Shown here: one piece after another, positions 1 to 11,592 of the stretch
How the letters are laid out: the number at the start of each line of letters is the position of its first letter
Position numbering within the stretch: the first letter of the stretch is position 1
Assembly: GCF_002104995.1 (NCBI RefSeq)
Contig: NW_024468254.1
Span: 124,001-188,000 of the forward strand
Reading direction: 5' to 3'
DNA length: 64,000 nt
DNA from: Linderina pennispora
Taxonomy: Eukaryota > Kickxellomycota > Kickxellomycetes > Kickxellales > Kickxellaceae
The notes under the pieces: model-generated
Told to the model about the DNA's origin: nothing
The model's database searches: none
Seen by the model: only the letters and a program-made list of their open reading frames with translations
Translations under genes and position numbers: made by a program

Positions 1-301
1 CGCACAAAAAGGGAGCGTGATGTCGAGTAAATAAATTTGGACAAGTACAGCAAAAAAAGCGATGAACGGAAAGGCTGGCCCTGTCAGGCTCGGCCAAGCG
101 CGTTCAGAATCAAGCGTTGTGGCAGAATCACGTGCGGTTTTAGCCGAAAAACTCCCCTTACCACTTGCAAAGAGTCTTGCGTGTGTGCCATAGTCGCTGC
201 TCGCCCACGCCTGCAGTTTTCTGGCTCGCCCACGCCCGCTCTACGGACTCCCAAGAGTGCTCTACCATCCCCTTGGTTATCTACCTCTTTTTTCTTCACT
301 C
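1..301. other. Intergenic sequence upstream of RFT1
   Basis: I see no convincing gene. The short overlapping frames are not conserved-looking. A pyrimidine-rich run (about 281-299) just before the RFT1 start codon fits a fungal 5' leader. Confidence 0.5.
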
Positions 302-1930
302 ATGGCTAACCAAGTAAGCGAGCGGGCAGAGGAGCCAGTGACGACCGGGTCTGCGTTTGCAGGCGCACAGTACCTGATGGGTCTCCAGCTCTTTACCAAG
401 CTAGCCACATTCGCCATGAACATCGTTATCGTCAGGCTAGCCGGCATCGAGTCGTTCGGCGTGGCCTCGGTAGATTTTGAGCTACTGCTGGCTACGCTGC
501 TGTTTCTCTCGCGTGAAGGCATGCGCAATGCCCTATTGCGCACCACCTCGGATCCGCCAACACGCAGCACTCAGCGCAAGCCTGGGGCCAAGGACCAGCT
601 CCTGATTAATGCATCGTTGGTGCCCATTGCCATAGGCATGGTAATGGCAGACTGTGCATATCTGGTATATGCCCGTGGATCGAATAATGAGCGGAGAATG
701 GCCATGGTTATTTATATTGTCGCGGCGTGGGTTGAGCTCTGCGTGGAGCCTTTGTATGTCCTATCAAGGGCGCGAGTCCTGTTTAAGGTGCAAGCCAAGT
801 GCGAGGGCATTGCGGTAGCTGCGCGGTGCGCCACTGTCGCCATGCTACTTATTATTGGCCGCCAGATGGCTGTGGATGACGACAACCCGTTCTCGCTGGT
901 TGCATTTGCTGCTGGTCAGATGGCATATGCCCTGACTATATTGGCCGCATATGCATGGTACATGTCGTGCGAGCTAGAGTACCGGGTCTGGCACTGCTAT
1001 GTGCCCAGAAAGTCCAGTGCCGGGTATTTTGTCATGCCCGAGACCCGCAGCATGGCTGTGACTTTTGCTGGCCAGTCCCTGCTCAAGCACTTTTTGACGC
1101 AAGGCGACAATATGATTCTGGCCATGCACGCATCCGATGCCGTCAAGGGCACATTCGCGCTGGTGACAAACTACGGATCGATTCCAGCCCGCATAATCTT
1201 CCTTCCTCTGGAAGAGGCCTCCCGCGCCATGTTCTCGCGCCAGTCCAATGGATCGCCTATTGAGAACGCAAAGCTTGCTCGACGAGTGCTAGATATCCTG
1301 GGCAAGTTCCAGTTCTTGCTGGGCGCAATCCTGGTTGTATTCGGCACACTGTACTCACCGACATTACTAGCGCTGCTAGGCCAGAACGACAAAGCAACCT
1401 CTGCTGCCATGGTCATGTATTGCCTGTACCTGCCACTGATGGGCGTGAACGGCTTCCTCGAGGCATTCGTGCATTCGGTTGCTGATCGCACCCAGCTAGT
1501 GCAGGCAAACGCGTGGATGATTGTCTGCACCGTTACGTATGCGATCTTCTCGGTGCAGGCCCTGTCGGTTCTGCAGTTTGGCAGTGCTGGTATTGTCGCG
1601 GCGAACATGGGAAATATGGCGATGCGGATCGCGTATTGCGCAAAGTTCATCAAGCAGTGGTTCCAGTCAAAGCGCTTGCCAGGACCAAAAATATCCGAAA
1701 TGCTGCCTCACCGCAATGTAATCCTCGCATGCGCCGGCTCTGCACTGGCAATCATTATCACACAGTCCTATGCCGGTAAGGACACGCTGCTCATGCGGCT
1801 GATGTCACTAGGAGTTGGCGGACTCCTTGGGCTGGCTGTCCTGGCCACTATATGGAAGTACGAGCGCAAGTTCATTGGAGCCGTGCAGGATCTGAAATCT
1901 GGCAATGTGGACAAGCTCAAGACCGACTAG
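302..1930 (+). CDS. RFT1: RFT1-family protein, Man5GlcNAc2-PP-dolichol translocation
   Basis: A 542-residue polytopic membrane protein of the RFT1 family, needed in the ER membrane for lipid-linked oligosaccharide assembly in N-glycosylation; whether RFT1 is itself the flippase is disputed. The N-terminus (QLFTKLATFAMNIVIVRLAG, then FGVASVDFELL and SREGMRNALLR) is characteristic. Further segments such as ITQSYAGKDTLL and many hydrophobic helices follow the family length of about 540. The open frame extends 15 codons upstream to 257, but I chose the ATG at 302 because the upstream codons are not family-like and the MANQ start is the usual distance from the first helix. It is a single exon. It converges on the PP4R3 gene with only 55 bp between stops. 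Confidence 0.93.
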   Translation: MANQVSERAEEPVTTGSAFAGAQYLMGLQLFTKLATFAMNIVIVRLAGIESFGVASVDFELLLATLLFLSREGMRNALLRTTSDPPTRSTQRKPGAKDQLLINASLVPIAIGMVMADCAYLVYARGSNNERRMAMVIYIVAAWVELCVEPLYVLSRARVLFKVQAKCEGIAVAARCATVAMLLIIGRQMAVDDDNPFSLVAFAAGQMAYALTILAAYAWYMSCELEYRVWHCYVPRKSSAGYFVMPETRSMAVTFAGQSLLKHFLTQGDNMILAMHASDAVKGTFALVTNYGSIPARIIFLPLEEASRAMFSRQSNGSPIENAKLARRVLDILGKFQFLLGAILVVFGTLYSPTLLALLGQNDKATSAAMVMYCLYLPLMGVNGFLEAFVHSVADRTQLVQANAWMIVCTVTYAIFSVQALSVLQFGSAGIVAANMGNMAMRIAYCAKFIKQWFQSKRLPGPKISEMLPHRNVILACAGSALAIIITQSYAGKDTLLMRLMSLGVGGLLGLAVLATIWKYERKFIGAVQDLKSGNVDKLKTD

Positions 1931-1985
1931 AATATAGCCTTACACACTTTATATTTCACCATACAAAGACGCACCAAGTGCCCCA

Positions 1986-4900
1986 CTATGTCGACGCAGT
2001 CTTGGCCTTTTTAGGTGGTGCTGGGCTCTCGGGTCCAGCAGACTTTGACACAAGACCTATTGGAGCCGAGTCCTGTGCACACGTAGTGGCAGCTGCCAGT
2101 TTTGTTGCCGCTGCCAGCCCGTCGGCCGCCATCTCACTGGCAGCAGTTGGCCGCTCCTTGTCCGCCTTACTCAAGCCATGCCCTGTGCCATTAGCGAGCC
2201 CGATCTTTTTGGGTGCTGTACCATTGCTGCCCCCTGAAGAATGCGGGCGCTTGCCAAACGGCGATTTGTGCACGCCGTTTGCGTCGCCATTGACCAGGGA
2301 GTTGGGCCGTGAAGTCATCACGATCTTGATCGATGAGTCGCTGCGGCGCAGCAGGGGCTTTGACGCCATCTTGCGGTTGATCAGCTTGCTGTCGGGGAAC
2401 GCATCTGACATGGATATCCGATGGAATCCGTCGGAATCGCCGCTGGATTCAGCCTCAGAGTCAACAGAGTCAGTGTCAGCATCTTTCGAGTCAGTCGACC
2501 CGCTGCTGAGATTGCGCGGTCGGAACGGCTTAGGGGACCGTGGAGCTAGAAGCGGGCTTTGTTTGGAGCTGCCGACTTCGGCAACCAGAGGGGAGCGGTC
2601 TGGATGGTCAGTATCGGCAATGAGCGGCGACTTGCTGGACAATGGTGACCGGATCCCAATATCAGCCATGTCGATTTCAGGGTCCCCGCCGCTGCCCATG
2701 GCGCCGTTGCTGTTTGACGGTGCCGAGAGGATTGGGCTCCTCGCCGGCTTTGCCTTTGTCGTGTCTGCTGCTGTCTCGGCGTCGTCGTCAATATCGTCAA
2801 AATACGCCTCCTCCACGGCATCAGTGGCGTTGCTCTTCCACAATCCACCGACATCGTTGCCGCTGGACTCAGTCGCTGACTCTGCCTCTCTGCCAGCCAA
2901 CATGTTAATCGACACAGACATGCGCCCGCTGTGCTTCACTGTGGGTGTCGTGGTCCCACCGTTCTTTTCCTGCTCAACGTCTTCCAGGTACTCCTCGTAA
3001 GTGTGCTTCAGATGCTCAAGTGTCGCCGGTACCTTGGCCAGTGCCGTTGCGTGCACTGTGACGAAATGTGACAGTAGATCCGCGATTTTGTGGTTGGCGA
3101 TAAACTTGAACAGCTCGCGGCATGCCGATGTGATCAGATTATCGCGCCTCGACGACTCAACAAACAGCTCGACAATTGGGTCGAGCAGGCGCTGGCCAAC
3201 CAGCTGCTTGTTGTATAGTTCATCGCACATGCCAACGCACGTACGGATGAACCGCAGGGCTGCCAGCCGCAGATACTTTGGCTTCGCCGACAGCATATTG
3301 CTGATGGGCTTGGAGATGCCCGACGAAAACACAAAGTACCGCGCCTGATACGAGTGCTGCCTGACCATGAACGACAGGAGATCGCACAGAAACAACAGCA
3401 TATTGGCGCGCTTGTCGTGGACGTCGATTTTGACAATGTCGGTGGCAGTCAAACACAGCAGTGGCTCCATGGCGTCGAACGCATATTTTTCGTAAAATAG
3501 GCGCAGGAACGCGTCTGTCTCGCGATCTGCTTGTCCGCCGATTCCAATGTCTGGCTGCATGCCGAAGCTCTCGCTAGGCGGCGGCATGGTGTCAAGAATC
3601 ATACGCAGCATTTCGCAGCACTGCACCTGGATCGGTGAGCCAATGTCCTTGCGGGTGCCCTGGATGATAAGACTCAGCAGTGTTGTGCCCTCGCGCTGTT
3701 GGCTAATCTGCGCTAGTACATAGGAACGCACAAGGGCGCGGTCCTGCTCCAGAACCGTCATCAGTACGTCAGCACCCGACATGCGCAGTGATTGGTCCTC
3801 ATCCTGTAACGAAAACTCGAAAATGGTGAACAGGCCGTGCTGGCTCAGGGTGCGGTAGAGCCCGATCCGGTAGTTGATGGGCAGGTTCTTGGCTATTGTG
3901 CAGAACTGGCGTACAAACAGCACTACGTTGCGTCGCCGCTCTGGATCGTCCGACTCGTGCAGAATGTCGAACAGATCTTTGAGAAAGGCATGGTTCTGCT
4001 GGAAGTAGTTGGCAATCTCGATGTGGTTGAAGAATATGAGCGAGTTGATGATGGTCAGCGTGCCTTCGTCCAGGATCCGTGGCAACACAACGTCTTTTAG
4101 GTACTGCAGCCGGAAAGTCTGGTGGATTTTGGCTTCCATTGCTGGATCCGGGATCGGTACTACCTGTTTGAACCGGGAGTTGTCGCGCAGAAAGTTGCGG
4201 TATGTACCACGCTCCACGGAGTGCTGCGGCTCGTACTCGAGCATACCAGCTACAGCCAGAATGTTGCCATCGCGCACTATACACTCGAGCACTGACGAGT
4301 CGTTGAGCAGAATGATGCGCTGCATGATGTCGAAGATGTGACGTAGCTCTTCAGTCGCATCCAGATCCTCGCACGTCTCATGCAGCTCCCGCAGCTGTTC
4401 GAAGTAGTTGTTGTTAACCAGAAATGACACCAGTTTGTCTCGATGGTATATCGAATGCCCGGCCTCGATAATCGCCGCCTCGATCTCCTTTAGCGACCCC
4501 ATTGCTGGCTTGGGCAGGACCAAATCGGGGTGGGGAAAGCTGTCGCCAAGCGCACTGTCTACGGAAAATGTAGGAATTAGCGGTGGCCACGACGATTAAG
4601 TAGCATGACGCTACTTTGGGGGAGGGGCGTGAGAGGGGGTGGCATATGCAGTCAGGCATCATATGTACAATGCTTTTCAGCTGCAAATTCATTCATGACC
4701 ACCCACACCCGCTTTTCCTCGATCAAGGCAGTAGAGCAAACAAGAAGCGACTGGGTAGAACTTACCGTTCATTGCGTTCTCAAACTCGGTTATTTGGTTT
4801 CTACATGCAAGGTAAGCGCAAGCACCGCCATCAGCAATGCGTGCAAATCACTTAATAGTGGCAGGCCACTGCGGAATACGGAGATGATGGGGGAGTACAG

Positions 4901-5481
4901 GCAGCGAACTGCGGATACTTACAGTATCGACATGCACCCTTCAGGTTCCTGAAAGCTCAGCGCAAGGTCCTCGCCGGTCGGCTCTGTCCACACAATCAGC
5001 GTAGCTACACGGGAATGCATACAATGGCGGTAAGAAGCTTAGTAACAAGGGGCATGCGGTGCAGAGATGGGGGAGGGGGAGATGGGGAAGGCAGCGAGAG
5101 GGCGCCTTATTTGCACTGAGGCGCCTGTTTTGCGTTGTATCGAGCTCCACCTCTTCCCACGTTTCCAAGATAGCGCTCAGCGCTGCTGCTGGATACATAC
5201 CTTCCTGCTGCTGGTACACCTCGCCTCGCTGCACGACGCAGTCTAGCAATAGCCGGCTGGGCCCTTCCTCGGAAGCGACATTGAGATGCAAAACGCCCTA
5301 CAAATTGGCAGCAGGTATACTTAGTTCAGGTTTGGGTATTCTCGGTGTCTGCGCGCCCCCAAAAGCATCGCCTTACCTGGTAGTCCTCCAATGTGCAGAA
5401 CCCAGTGCCTTTGTCAACCCAATTTGTACCGTGCTCGAGCTCGTATACTTTGACTCTCACTTGCGAATCGGTGGTAGTCAT
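1986..5481 (-). CDS. PSY2: Protein phosphatase 4 regulatory subunit 3 (SMEK/Psy2-like), five exons
   Basis: Regulatory subunit 3 of protein phosphatase 4, which targets PP4 in DNA-damage recovery and other nuclear roles. I assemble exons 5481-5377, 5297-5201, 5004-4923, 4800-4766 and 4558-1986. All junctions are GT..AG and the phases agree, giving 963 residues. Exons 1-4 encode the PH/EVH1-like N-terminal domain (residues about 1-110, with YELEHGTNWVDKGTG and LIVWTEPTGEDLALSFQEPE). The last exon holds the SMK-1 domain (for example VLECIVRDGNILAVAGMLEY) and ARM-type helices to about residue 640. A low-complexity tail follows with repeated SP motifs (SPLIAD, SPLVAE, SPLLAP), candidate CDK/MAPK sites, plus basic patches. 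The short exons lie outside the main open frame, so simple ORF calling would lose the first 107 residues or so. Confidence 0.92.
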
Positions 5482-6164
5482 CGCCGATAGAGACTCTTGC
5501 AGCCGGTGCGTATATTTTTAAAATGGTGAGCTGGAATATGGTTACCCGTTATCTTTTTAAGAGGAAAATAGTGGACTGAGAATAGAGTGTAAATTGGCCC
5601 CTCGTACAAAGAAGAGACGAAAAATGGAGCCAAACCTGAAATTACTGAGGAGTAAAGCCAAAAAGAGGATATTTTTCTGCGGAGCGAAGAGGGAGAAAGC
5701 TGTGCTCTCCCGAAGGCGCGTTTTTTCTTCTTTGGTAGATTCGATTGGATAACAATTTCCCAGAGCCACAGCCTCTCGCAGCCATCTCTCTCGATAAACT
5801 TTGGGCTCTATTATTCTGCTGGCAGGACACAGGCGGAGTGGAGGCGCGGATTGACTGCTCTAAAGATAGCCCCACTACCAATGCCACTGGAGTACCGGAG
5901 GCGATGTTGAACAAGACAGCATATGCAAATGGCTTGACTAATTATTTCTCACTCTTTTGGATTGGCACAGACTCAGGAACATACAAATACTGCGCCGATC
6001 CCATGACTGGGCAGGGTGGCTGATAGCGTGCAATTTCGGACGTGTATGGATGGTGCATGATGCATCCAACCCAGCACGGGCGACGTGTGTAATCATCATG
6101 CAGGAGTAATAGTGACAGGGACGGTATTGAAATGAAGCAGTAACTGGAAATGAAAATAGTGATT
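5482..6164. other. Intergenic, about 0.68 kb
   Basis: It lies between the PP4R3 start codon and the 3' end of the secreted-protein gene. I see no ORF with family-like features, no tRNA and no repeat. Confidence 0.5.
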
Positions 6165-8185
6165 TTAGATGCGCTCGCCCATGACAACGACTTCGCGACG
6201 CGGGTGAATCAGGGCAAAGCCGACAGCTGCCTTGGGCACAGACTCGGTCTTGTAATCGCCAATAACGCTGTGGATGACAGCATCAATGCTGGCTTCTAGT
6301 GCATCGTCGTTGGTGGCACTCAAGATGTTGATTGTCTGCACAGCCGCTGCTGCGTCCTCAGCTGCTGGCGCTGGGGTGGGTGCTGCTGCTGTGTCAGCTG
6401 ATGCCTCGGAGCTGCTGCCAGCGGGCGATGCACCGAATAGGTTGTCTATGGCATCGGGGGCAGAACTCACAGCGCTAGAATCACCCGACGGTAGAGCCGC
6501 TGTCTCTGTCTGCAGTGCATCTATGGCAGCCGGGGACTCGGCAGCAGGTGCCTCATCACTGGCGATGGGTGCTTGCTTACCATCGGCAGCGGGTGCTTGA
6601 GTGCTAGCAGCTTCAGCGGCTGAAAGAGGAGCAGAACCGGTAGCAAGAGCTTCAGGGACAGTTGCAGTAGTGACATCATCGGCAGGTGCATCGCTAGGTG
6701 GAACCTGGCCGAGTAGGTTCCCAATGAGATCAGTGGTGCCAGAAACAAGTGCATCGGCGTCAGGTGCAGGTGGTGCCTCAGCGTCAGCTGGATGGTCTTC
6801 AGCACCTGCTGTAGATGCCCCCATATCACCCATTGGCGGAGCTGCTGATGACACAGCTGCCATACTGTCCATTGGCAGAGCCGCCATCTCAGCTGGTATC
6901 TCAGACGAGCCACTCACTGTAGGTGCAACAGCGCCCGCGGTAGGAGCTGGGCTCCCGAAAGAAAACCCAATGGAAAAAGACTGAGAGATGGATCCGGCTG
7001 AAATGCTGAGCACATTGCCCATGAATCCCGCCATACCACCACTCTCAATTGCGGATGCCTGTGAGCTGCCTAGGATTGGACTCTCTGGAATGGCTGTAGT
7101 TTGTAGTGGAGCATCAGTAGAGGGTGCTGGTACTGTAGATGCAGCGAGAATTCCTGACGGATATGGCCAGGATCCGACGGCGCCTATGGCAAGAAAGCCT
7201 ATAGATATCATTGCGCGTTAGTCTGCATACTCTGTAAGACTAGAGACGAAGTATTATATGCGTACTTACCTGAAGACTGCTCGGAGAAGATGCCACTGCG
7301 TGAGAGCTCGCTAAAGACTTCCTGGATCTGACTAGAGGCGCTTGCTTCGGGGTTGGGCATAGGTGTGGCATTTACAGGAGGAACTTCGGTGGGTGCTTCG
7401 CCAGAAGTAGGTGGTGGAATCTCATCTGATGAGGCTTCGGGCACACTATCGGACTCAGCAGGCGACCCGATAGCAGAAGGTTCGTCAGAAGTAGGTTCTG
7501 GGTTAGCAGTAGGGGCAGAGCCATTAGGGGCAGAATCTGTACCAGCCGTATCGGTAGGAGATGTGGCAGAAGGGGAAGAATCTGTAGGGGCAGGGCTAGG
7601 AATGGAAACAGAAATAGCTGGAGTTGACTCTTCAGGGGATGGTACCTCGTCCGTGGGAGCCGGAACCTCATCCGTAGAAGTGGGTGCTTCGTCCGTAGGA
7701 GCAGGCACTTCATCTGTCGATGTAGGTCCCTCGCTATCAGAGTCCTGCTCTGATGGTCCTGGAACCATGATGGTTTGGTGCGCTGTAGAATCGCCTGGCA
7801 AGATGATCTCGATCTGGGTCTTTGGTATGCCCAAGCCGCCCTCAATACTCACAGCATTGATTTGGCTGAACGGAACACCACCATTGTTCTTGGGCGACCT
7901 GACCATGATCTCAAGGTAGTAGCCAGGGCCAACAAGTGGCAGCGGAATGTCTAATGGCTCGCCAGTGTCAGCCAACCGCGCGAGCGCTTCGGCGACAATC
8001 CCAAACGCAACATTGTATGGAGCGAGGTCAAAATCGAAGAGTGGCTCTACAGAGTCAGCACTAGGCGATGGTGCTGGATCCTCGAGAGCTGCGGCAGAGA
8101 TGCTGTCGGCTTCAGAAGGAGCGCTGCTATCTTGAGCACGCACAAATGAGCACGCCAGAAGCAGGAATGCAGTCGAGACTCTCAT
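6165..8185 (-). CDS. Secreted Ser/Pro/Ala/Thr-rich protein, two exons
   Basis: I do not recognise the family. Exon 1 (8185-7270) and exon 2 (7198-6165) join across a 71-nt intron with donor GTAAGT, branch-like ACTAAC and acceptor TATAG. The product is 649 residues. It starts with a clear signal peptide (MRVSTAFLLLACSFVRAQ, cleavage predicted after the RA or RAQ region). A compact region of about 100 residues follows (PYNVAFGIVAEALARLAD, then GYYLEIMVRSPK and TQIEIILPGD). Next is a Pro/Thr/Asp-rich stretch with degenerate PTDEVPAPTDEV-type repeats, then a long Ala/Ser/Pro-rich region. The protein ends in a non-repetitive segment (INILSATNDDALEASIDAVI ... HPRREVVVMGERI). The composition suggests an O-glycosylated wall or extracellular protein. 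I see no GPI signal or transmembrane helix at the C-terminus. Confidence 0.75.
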
Positions 8186-8879
8186 GTGCTATGTAACTTT
8201 TATGGAGATGTGTGTGGAAGATATTGAAACGAGCGAAACAGACAAGGTGGAGAGAAGATGATATGAAACTGGTATCGGGTAATTGTGCAGTCTTTTTGTC
8301 TCTGGACATGGACTGGCTCGGCGACAGGTGCGGCTGGATACTAGAACAGAAAAACAGTGCTAGGGTTATTTCGATAGCAATTAAATCGCTAATACACTAC
8401 AGCAGTAGGCACTGCATAATGTCGTCGATGGATAAGAAGGAATGTGGGCTGCGGGTGCTTGGAAAGAGCACCAAATGCATGGCAACCGGCCATGAAATAA
8501 TAGATAAAGCGAGCGCTGCCAAAGGGCATATGGTTGCCTGTCGGTGCTACGGCTCGGTATGAAAGAGCGGGCAGTACATCTACTATATACGCTTTATCAA
8601 TCGTAGCAGCTGAATATATAAGCAGTACGAGCACCGCAGCTGAGATAGCTGATGCTGGAGCCGCATCGACGGAAAACAATCAGTCGGCATTTTGGCGGGA
8701 GACGGTTCGGCTTAATCACATTACGGTTTGCGTCATCACCGGGTTCAAATTTGGGCATGCAGGAGGCGGGCAGCAGCGGGCTTTGGGAAAAAGAATAGTG
8801 GCCTGTGTTTTTACTAAGCGCTGCAGGCACTTTTTGGTATTCAGTTTTTTTCTCATTTGGGCGTTTTTTATACTTTCAC
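8186..8879. other. Divergent intergenic region, about 0.7 kb
   Basis: It separates the divergent secreted-protein gene and VPS26. A TATA-like stretch (GAATATATAAGC) lies near 8610-8622. No gene is supported. Confidence 0.4.
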
Positions 8880-9989
8880 ATGGCGTTAGCGGTAAGGCGA
8901 TGCACCACTCCACAGCACAGGAGCTGCTGACAATAGAGAACCATGGAGATAGCAAGCACTCAACTGTGTCATTGTGTAGAGTCTATTTGGGTTTGGGCCG
9001 GTTGCGGATGTCAATATAATTCTGAGCGGTGAAGATGAGCGTCAGCAGGTCGAATACCGCGTAGGCAAGGACAAGCGCGAGAAGGCGCCGCTGTACTTTG
9101 ACGGCGAGTCGATATCGGGCAAGGTAAGCGAATCACTTACATGAGCGTGCATTCTGTCTTGGCAAGACACTAAAGCAGCGCCTTTTGCCGATAGGTGGTT
9201 GTGCGTGTTCACGAGGGAAAGCAGCTGGAGCACTATGGCATCAAGGTGCAGTTCATTGGGTGTATCGAGATGTTCTACGATCGTGGCAATCACTACGAGT
9301 TTGTGTCTCTGGTGCAGGAACTGGCGGCGCCGGCGGAGTTGTCCACCACAGCCATGTATAACTTTGAGTTCAAGAACGTCGAGAAGCAGTATGAGAGCTA
9401 CCAGGGGATCAATGTGAAGCTGCGCTACTTTATCCAGGCGACAGTCTCGAAGCGCGTGGGCGTGATTACACAGAGCAAGGACCTGTGGGTGTACTCGTAC
9501 CGCATCCCACCCGAGGTCAATAGCTCAATTCGCATGGAGGTCGGCATCGAGGACTGCCTGCACATTGAGTTTGAGTACAACAAGTCGAAGTACCATCTGA
9601 AGGACGTCATTGTTGGCAAGATCTATTTCCTGCTGGTGCGCATCAAGATCAAGCACATGGAGCTGTCGATTATCCGCCGCGAGACCACTGGGGCCGCACC
9701 TAACCAGTACAACGAGAGCGAGACCATCACCAAGTTTGAGATCATGGATGGCGCGCCCGTACGCGGTGAGACCATCCCGATCCGACTATTCCTTGGCGGG
9801 TTCGACTTGACGCCCACGTACCGCGACGTCAACAAGAAGTTCTCCACCAGATACTACCTGAACCTGGTGCTGATTGACGAGGAAAACAGGCGGTACTTCA
9901 AGCAGCAGGAAATAACACTGTACCGGAAAAACTCGAAGGAAGACAACGCCAATGAGAACGACGCCGAGACATTTGTCAACAACGACTAG
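8880..9989 (+). CDS. VPS26: VPS26, retromer cargo-selective subunit, three exons
   Basis: An arrestin-fold subunit of the retromer, which recycles receptors from endosomes to the Golgi. The exons are 8880-8891 (tentative, encoding MALA), 8980-9123 and 9195-9989, all phase 0 with GT..AG introns, giving 316 residues. Exon 2 gives [20 protein letters not shown] and [11 protein letters not shown]. Exon 3 contains near-invariant VPS26 blocks ([20 protein letters not shown], then [52 protein letters not shown]). Exons 2 and 3 are secure. The 12-nt first exon is my best solution because exon 2 has no in-frame ATG and an acceptor TGTAG sits directly in front of it. The gene converges on SURF1, 36 bp between stops. 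Confidence 0.92.
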
Positions 9990-10025
9990 TACTTTTCCTT
10001 CCTAATGTTCTATAAAGCCTATCCT

Positions 10026-10922
10026 TCACTGCAGGAAGCCACCGGTCCGGCTACGCAGTTTCTTGACGGTCTCGGCTGCGCTGCTGGGCTTGCGCAGGCG
10101 GTAAAAAAGCATTCCGCTGGTGATTGCGGCCAGAATGTACCAGGTGAGCAGATATTGTAGATGGTTGTTTCTGATGTCCACCTGCGACGGCACGCCCAGC
10201 GGCACGCCGTTCTTTAGGCTGGTCATGATCACCGACATGGACTCGGGCTGGATCGACTCGAGCAGCACCTGCTGTGTACCCGCGTGCTTTGCCATCTGCT
10301 CCACATCAATGTTATACCACTCGTTGCTCTCGGGCTTGGGCTCTGGCGTAAAGCGATTTTTGCCTGGTGCCTTCCGCACAAATGCAACAAGCGTCACAGC
10401 TCCCTCTGGCTGCGATTCTGGCCGCGTCTTTGGGTCTCTCAGCTCCCTCTTGATCCATCCGCGATTCACTAGTACCTTCGACCCGTCCTCGCGCACAAGG
10501 GGCGTCACCACGATAAACCCAGGCTCGCCCTCATACAGTCTTGGCCCCACCAGCATTTCATGCGCATAGTCAAAGTGCCCGTGCACGATCACTCGCCGGT
10601 ACTCGTTGCGCTCGATCTCCGACTCTGTCACTCGCAGCGGGAACGCAATTGGGCTGCGGTGCATCTTATCGTTCACCTCGTCCAGTAGCGCCAGCTTCCA
10701 CTGGAGCCGCTGAACTTGCCATGTCCCCAGGCCAAAGGCAATAAGGGGGATCGTGCACAGGCCGAGTGTCTTCCATGAGTAGAGCTGGCTGCGCCACTCA
10801 GCCTCGGCAATAGAATCGTCTGCACCCAGCCGCCTGGCATAGCCGCGCGTCTGTCGCGAACCCTGACGTGTCAGATTCGCAAACCGCGATTTGAATGTTG
10901 AAGTAAACGCAGAGCGGAACAT
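10026..10922 (-). CDS. SHY1: SURF1/Shy1-like cytochrome c oxidase assembly factor
   Basis: An inner mitochondrial membrane protein that assists Cox1 maturation. The product is 298 residues from the ATG at 10922, and the Arg/Ser-rich N-terminus (MFRSAFTSTFKSRFANLTRQ) reads as a mitochondrial presequence. The SURF1 signatures are present: LIAFGLGTWQVQRLQWKLAL in the first transmembrane segment, EYRRVIVHGHFDYAHEMLVG, VLVNRGWIKRE, and a C-terminal helix (YLLTWYILAAITSGMLFYR). The open frame extends 46 codons further upstream into non-family sequence, which I excluded. The left arm of the inverted repeat begins only 127 bp upstream of the start codon, so that duplication landed in or beside this gene's promoter. 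Confidence 0.93.
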   Translation of the reverse strand: MFRSAFTSTFKSRFANLTRQGSRQTRGYARRLGADDSIAEAEWRSQLYSWKTLGLCTIPLIAFGLGTWQVQRLQWKLALLDEVNDKMHRSPIAFPLRVTESEIERNEYRRVIVHGHFDYAHEMLVGPRLYEGEPGFIVVTPLVREDGSKVLVNRGWIKRELRDPKTRPESQPEGAVTLVAFVRKAPGKNRFTPEPKPESNEWYNIDVEQMAKHAGTQQVLLESIQPESMSVIMTSLKNGVPLGVPSQVDIRNNHLQYLLTWYILAAITSGMLFYRLRKPSSAAETVKKLRSRTGGFLQ

Positions 10923-11048
10923 TAGACAGATACGATCATGAATAAGCGGAGAAGAAAAACACAGCTGGCAGAAATTATTGTAATAGGGCTGATTGTTTAT
11001 AAAATTTTGAAAAATTGATTCCAGGCAGACTCGAGCTGGTGGCCACTG

Positions 11049-11275
11049 CAAGCCCAGCAAGGTAAGGATTCCAGATTATAAGGCTTGGTGACAAGCACAG
11101 GATATCTAGCGAGAGCAGGCCATTGCTCACGCAAGCCCTTTTGATGTAGGCTGCCAAGGCTGATGTCACGACCAAGGAGTTTGTTGCGCCCAAGGCCCCG
11201 GTCGCGCCGCAGAACGACGTCAACGTCGATGCCGACCTGAAGACGTACGAGCAGACGGGCACTCTGTCGCAGTAG
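11049..11275 (+). pseudogene. Truncated ATP14 copy: exon 3 end, intron 3, exon 4
   Basis: Only the last 13 nt of exon 3 (to 11061), the following intron and terminal exon 4 (11150-11275, ending TAG) of the ATP synthase subunit H gene are present. The full gene lies at 27814-28371 on the minus strand. No start codon, presequence or exons 1-2 accompany this copy, so it should not make the protein. Its breakpoint within exon 3 marks this arm as the derived one. Confidence 0.85.
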
Positions 11276-11518
11276 GGTGTTTGTTGGCAGTAGTTGCGCT
11301 ACGAAGCACATACGTGATTCTTTTTTCTCGAAATACATATGTTTGACATACGCTGCACGAGGCAAAAAGGGCAAGAGGTATATTGCATACGGTCAGATGA
11401 GGAGGGTGTGCTTTCATGCCAAAAACGAAAAGCAGGACCCCCCCATAGTGGGTGGGCACGGCACATCCCAACGCGCGCAGGCATAAAAGGAGCGGCAGAG
11501 GGGCAGGAAGCAAAAGGA

Positions 11519-11592
11519 TGATTTCTGCCGGGTTCGAACCGGCGACCGTCTGCGTGTTAGGCAGACGTGATAACCAACTACACCAAGAAATC
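11519..11592 (-). tRNA. tRNA-Val (anticodon AAC), copy 1
   Basis: Read on the minus strand, GATTTCT pairs with AGAAATC to form the acceptor stem, with discriminator A. The D arm contains GTAGTTGGTTATCAC. The anticodon stem TCTGC/GCAGA encloses CTAACAC (anticodon AAC), and the T arm is GCCGG-TTCGAAC-CCGGC. The total is 74 nt with no intron. A TTTT run a few bases downstream (11512-11515 on the complement) can act as the Pol III terminator. It is identical to copy 2 at 27497-27570. Confidence 0.96.

Noticed and set aside
1852-3000. 382-codon plus-strand ORF
   Set aside because: Antisense of the low-complexity tail of the PP4R3 gene; Ser/Ala/Leu-rich shadow.
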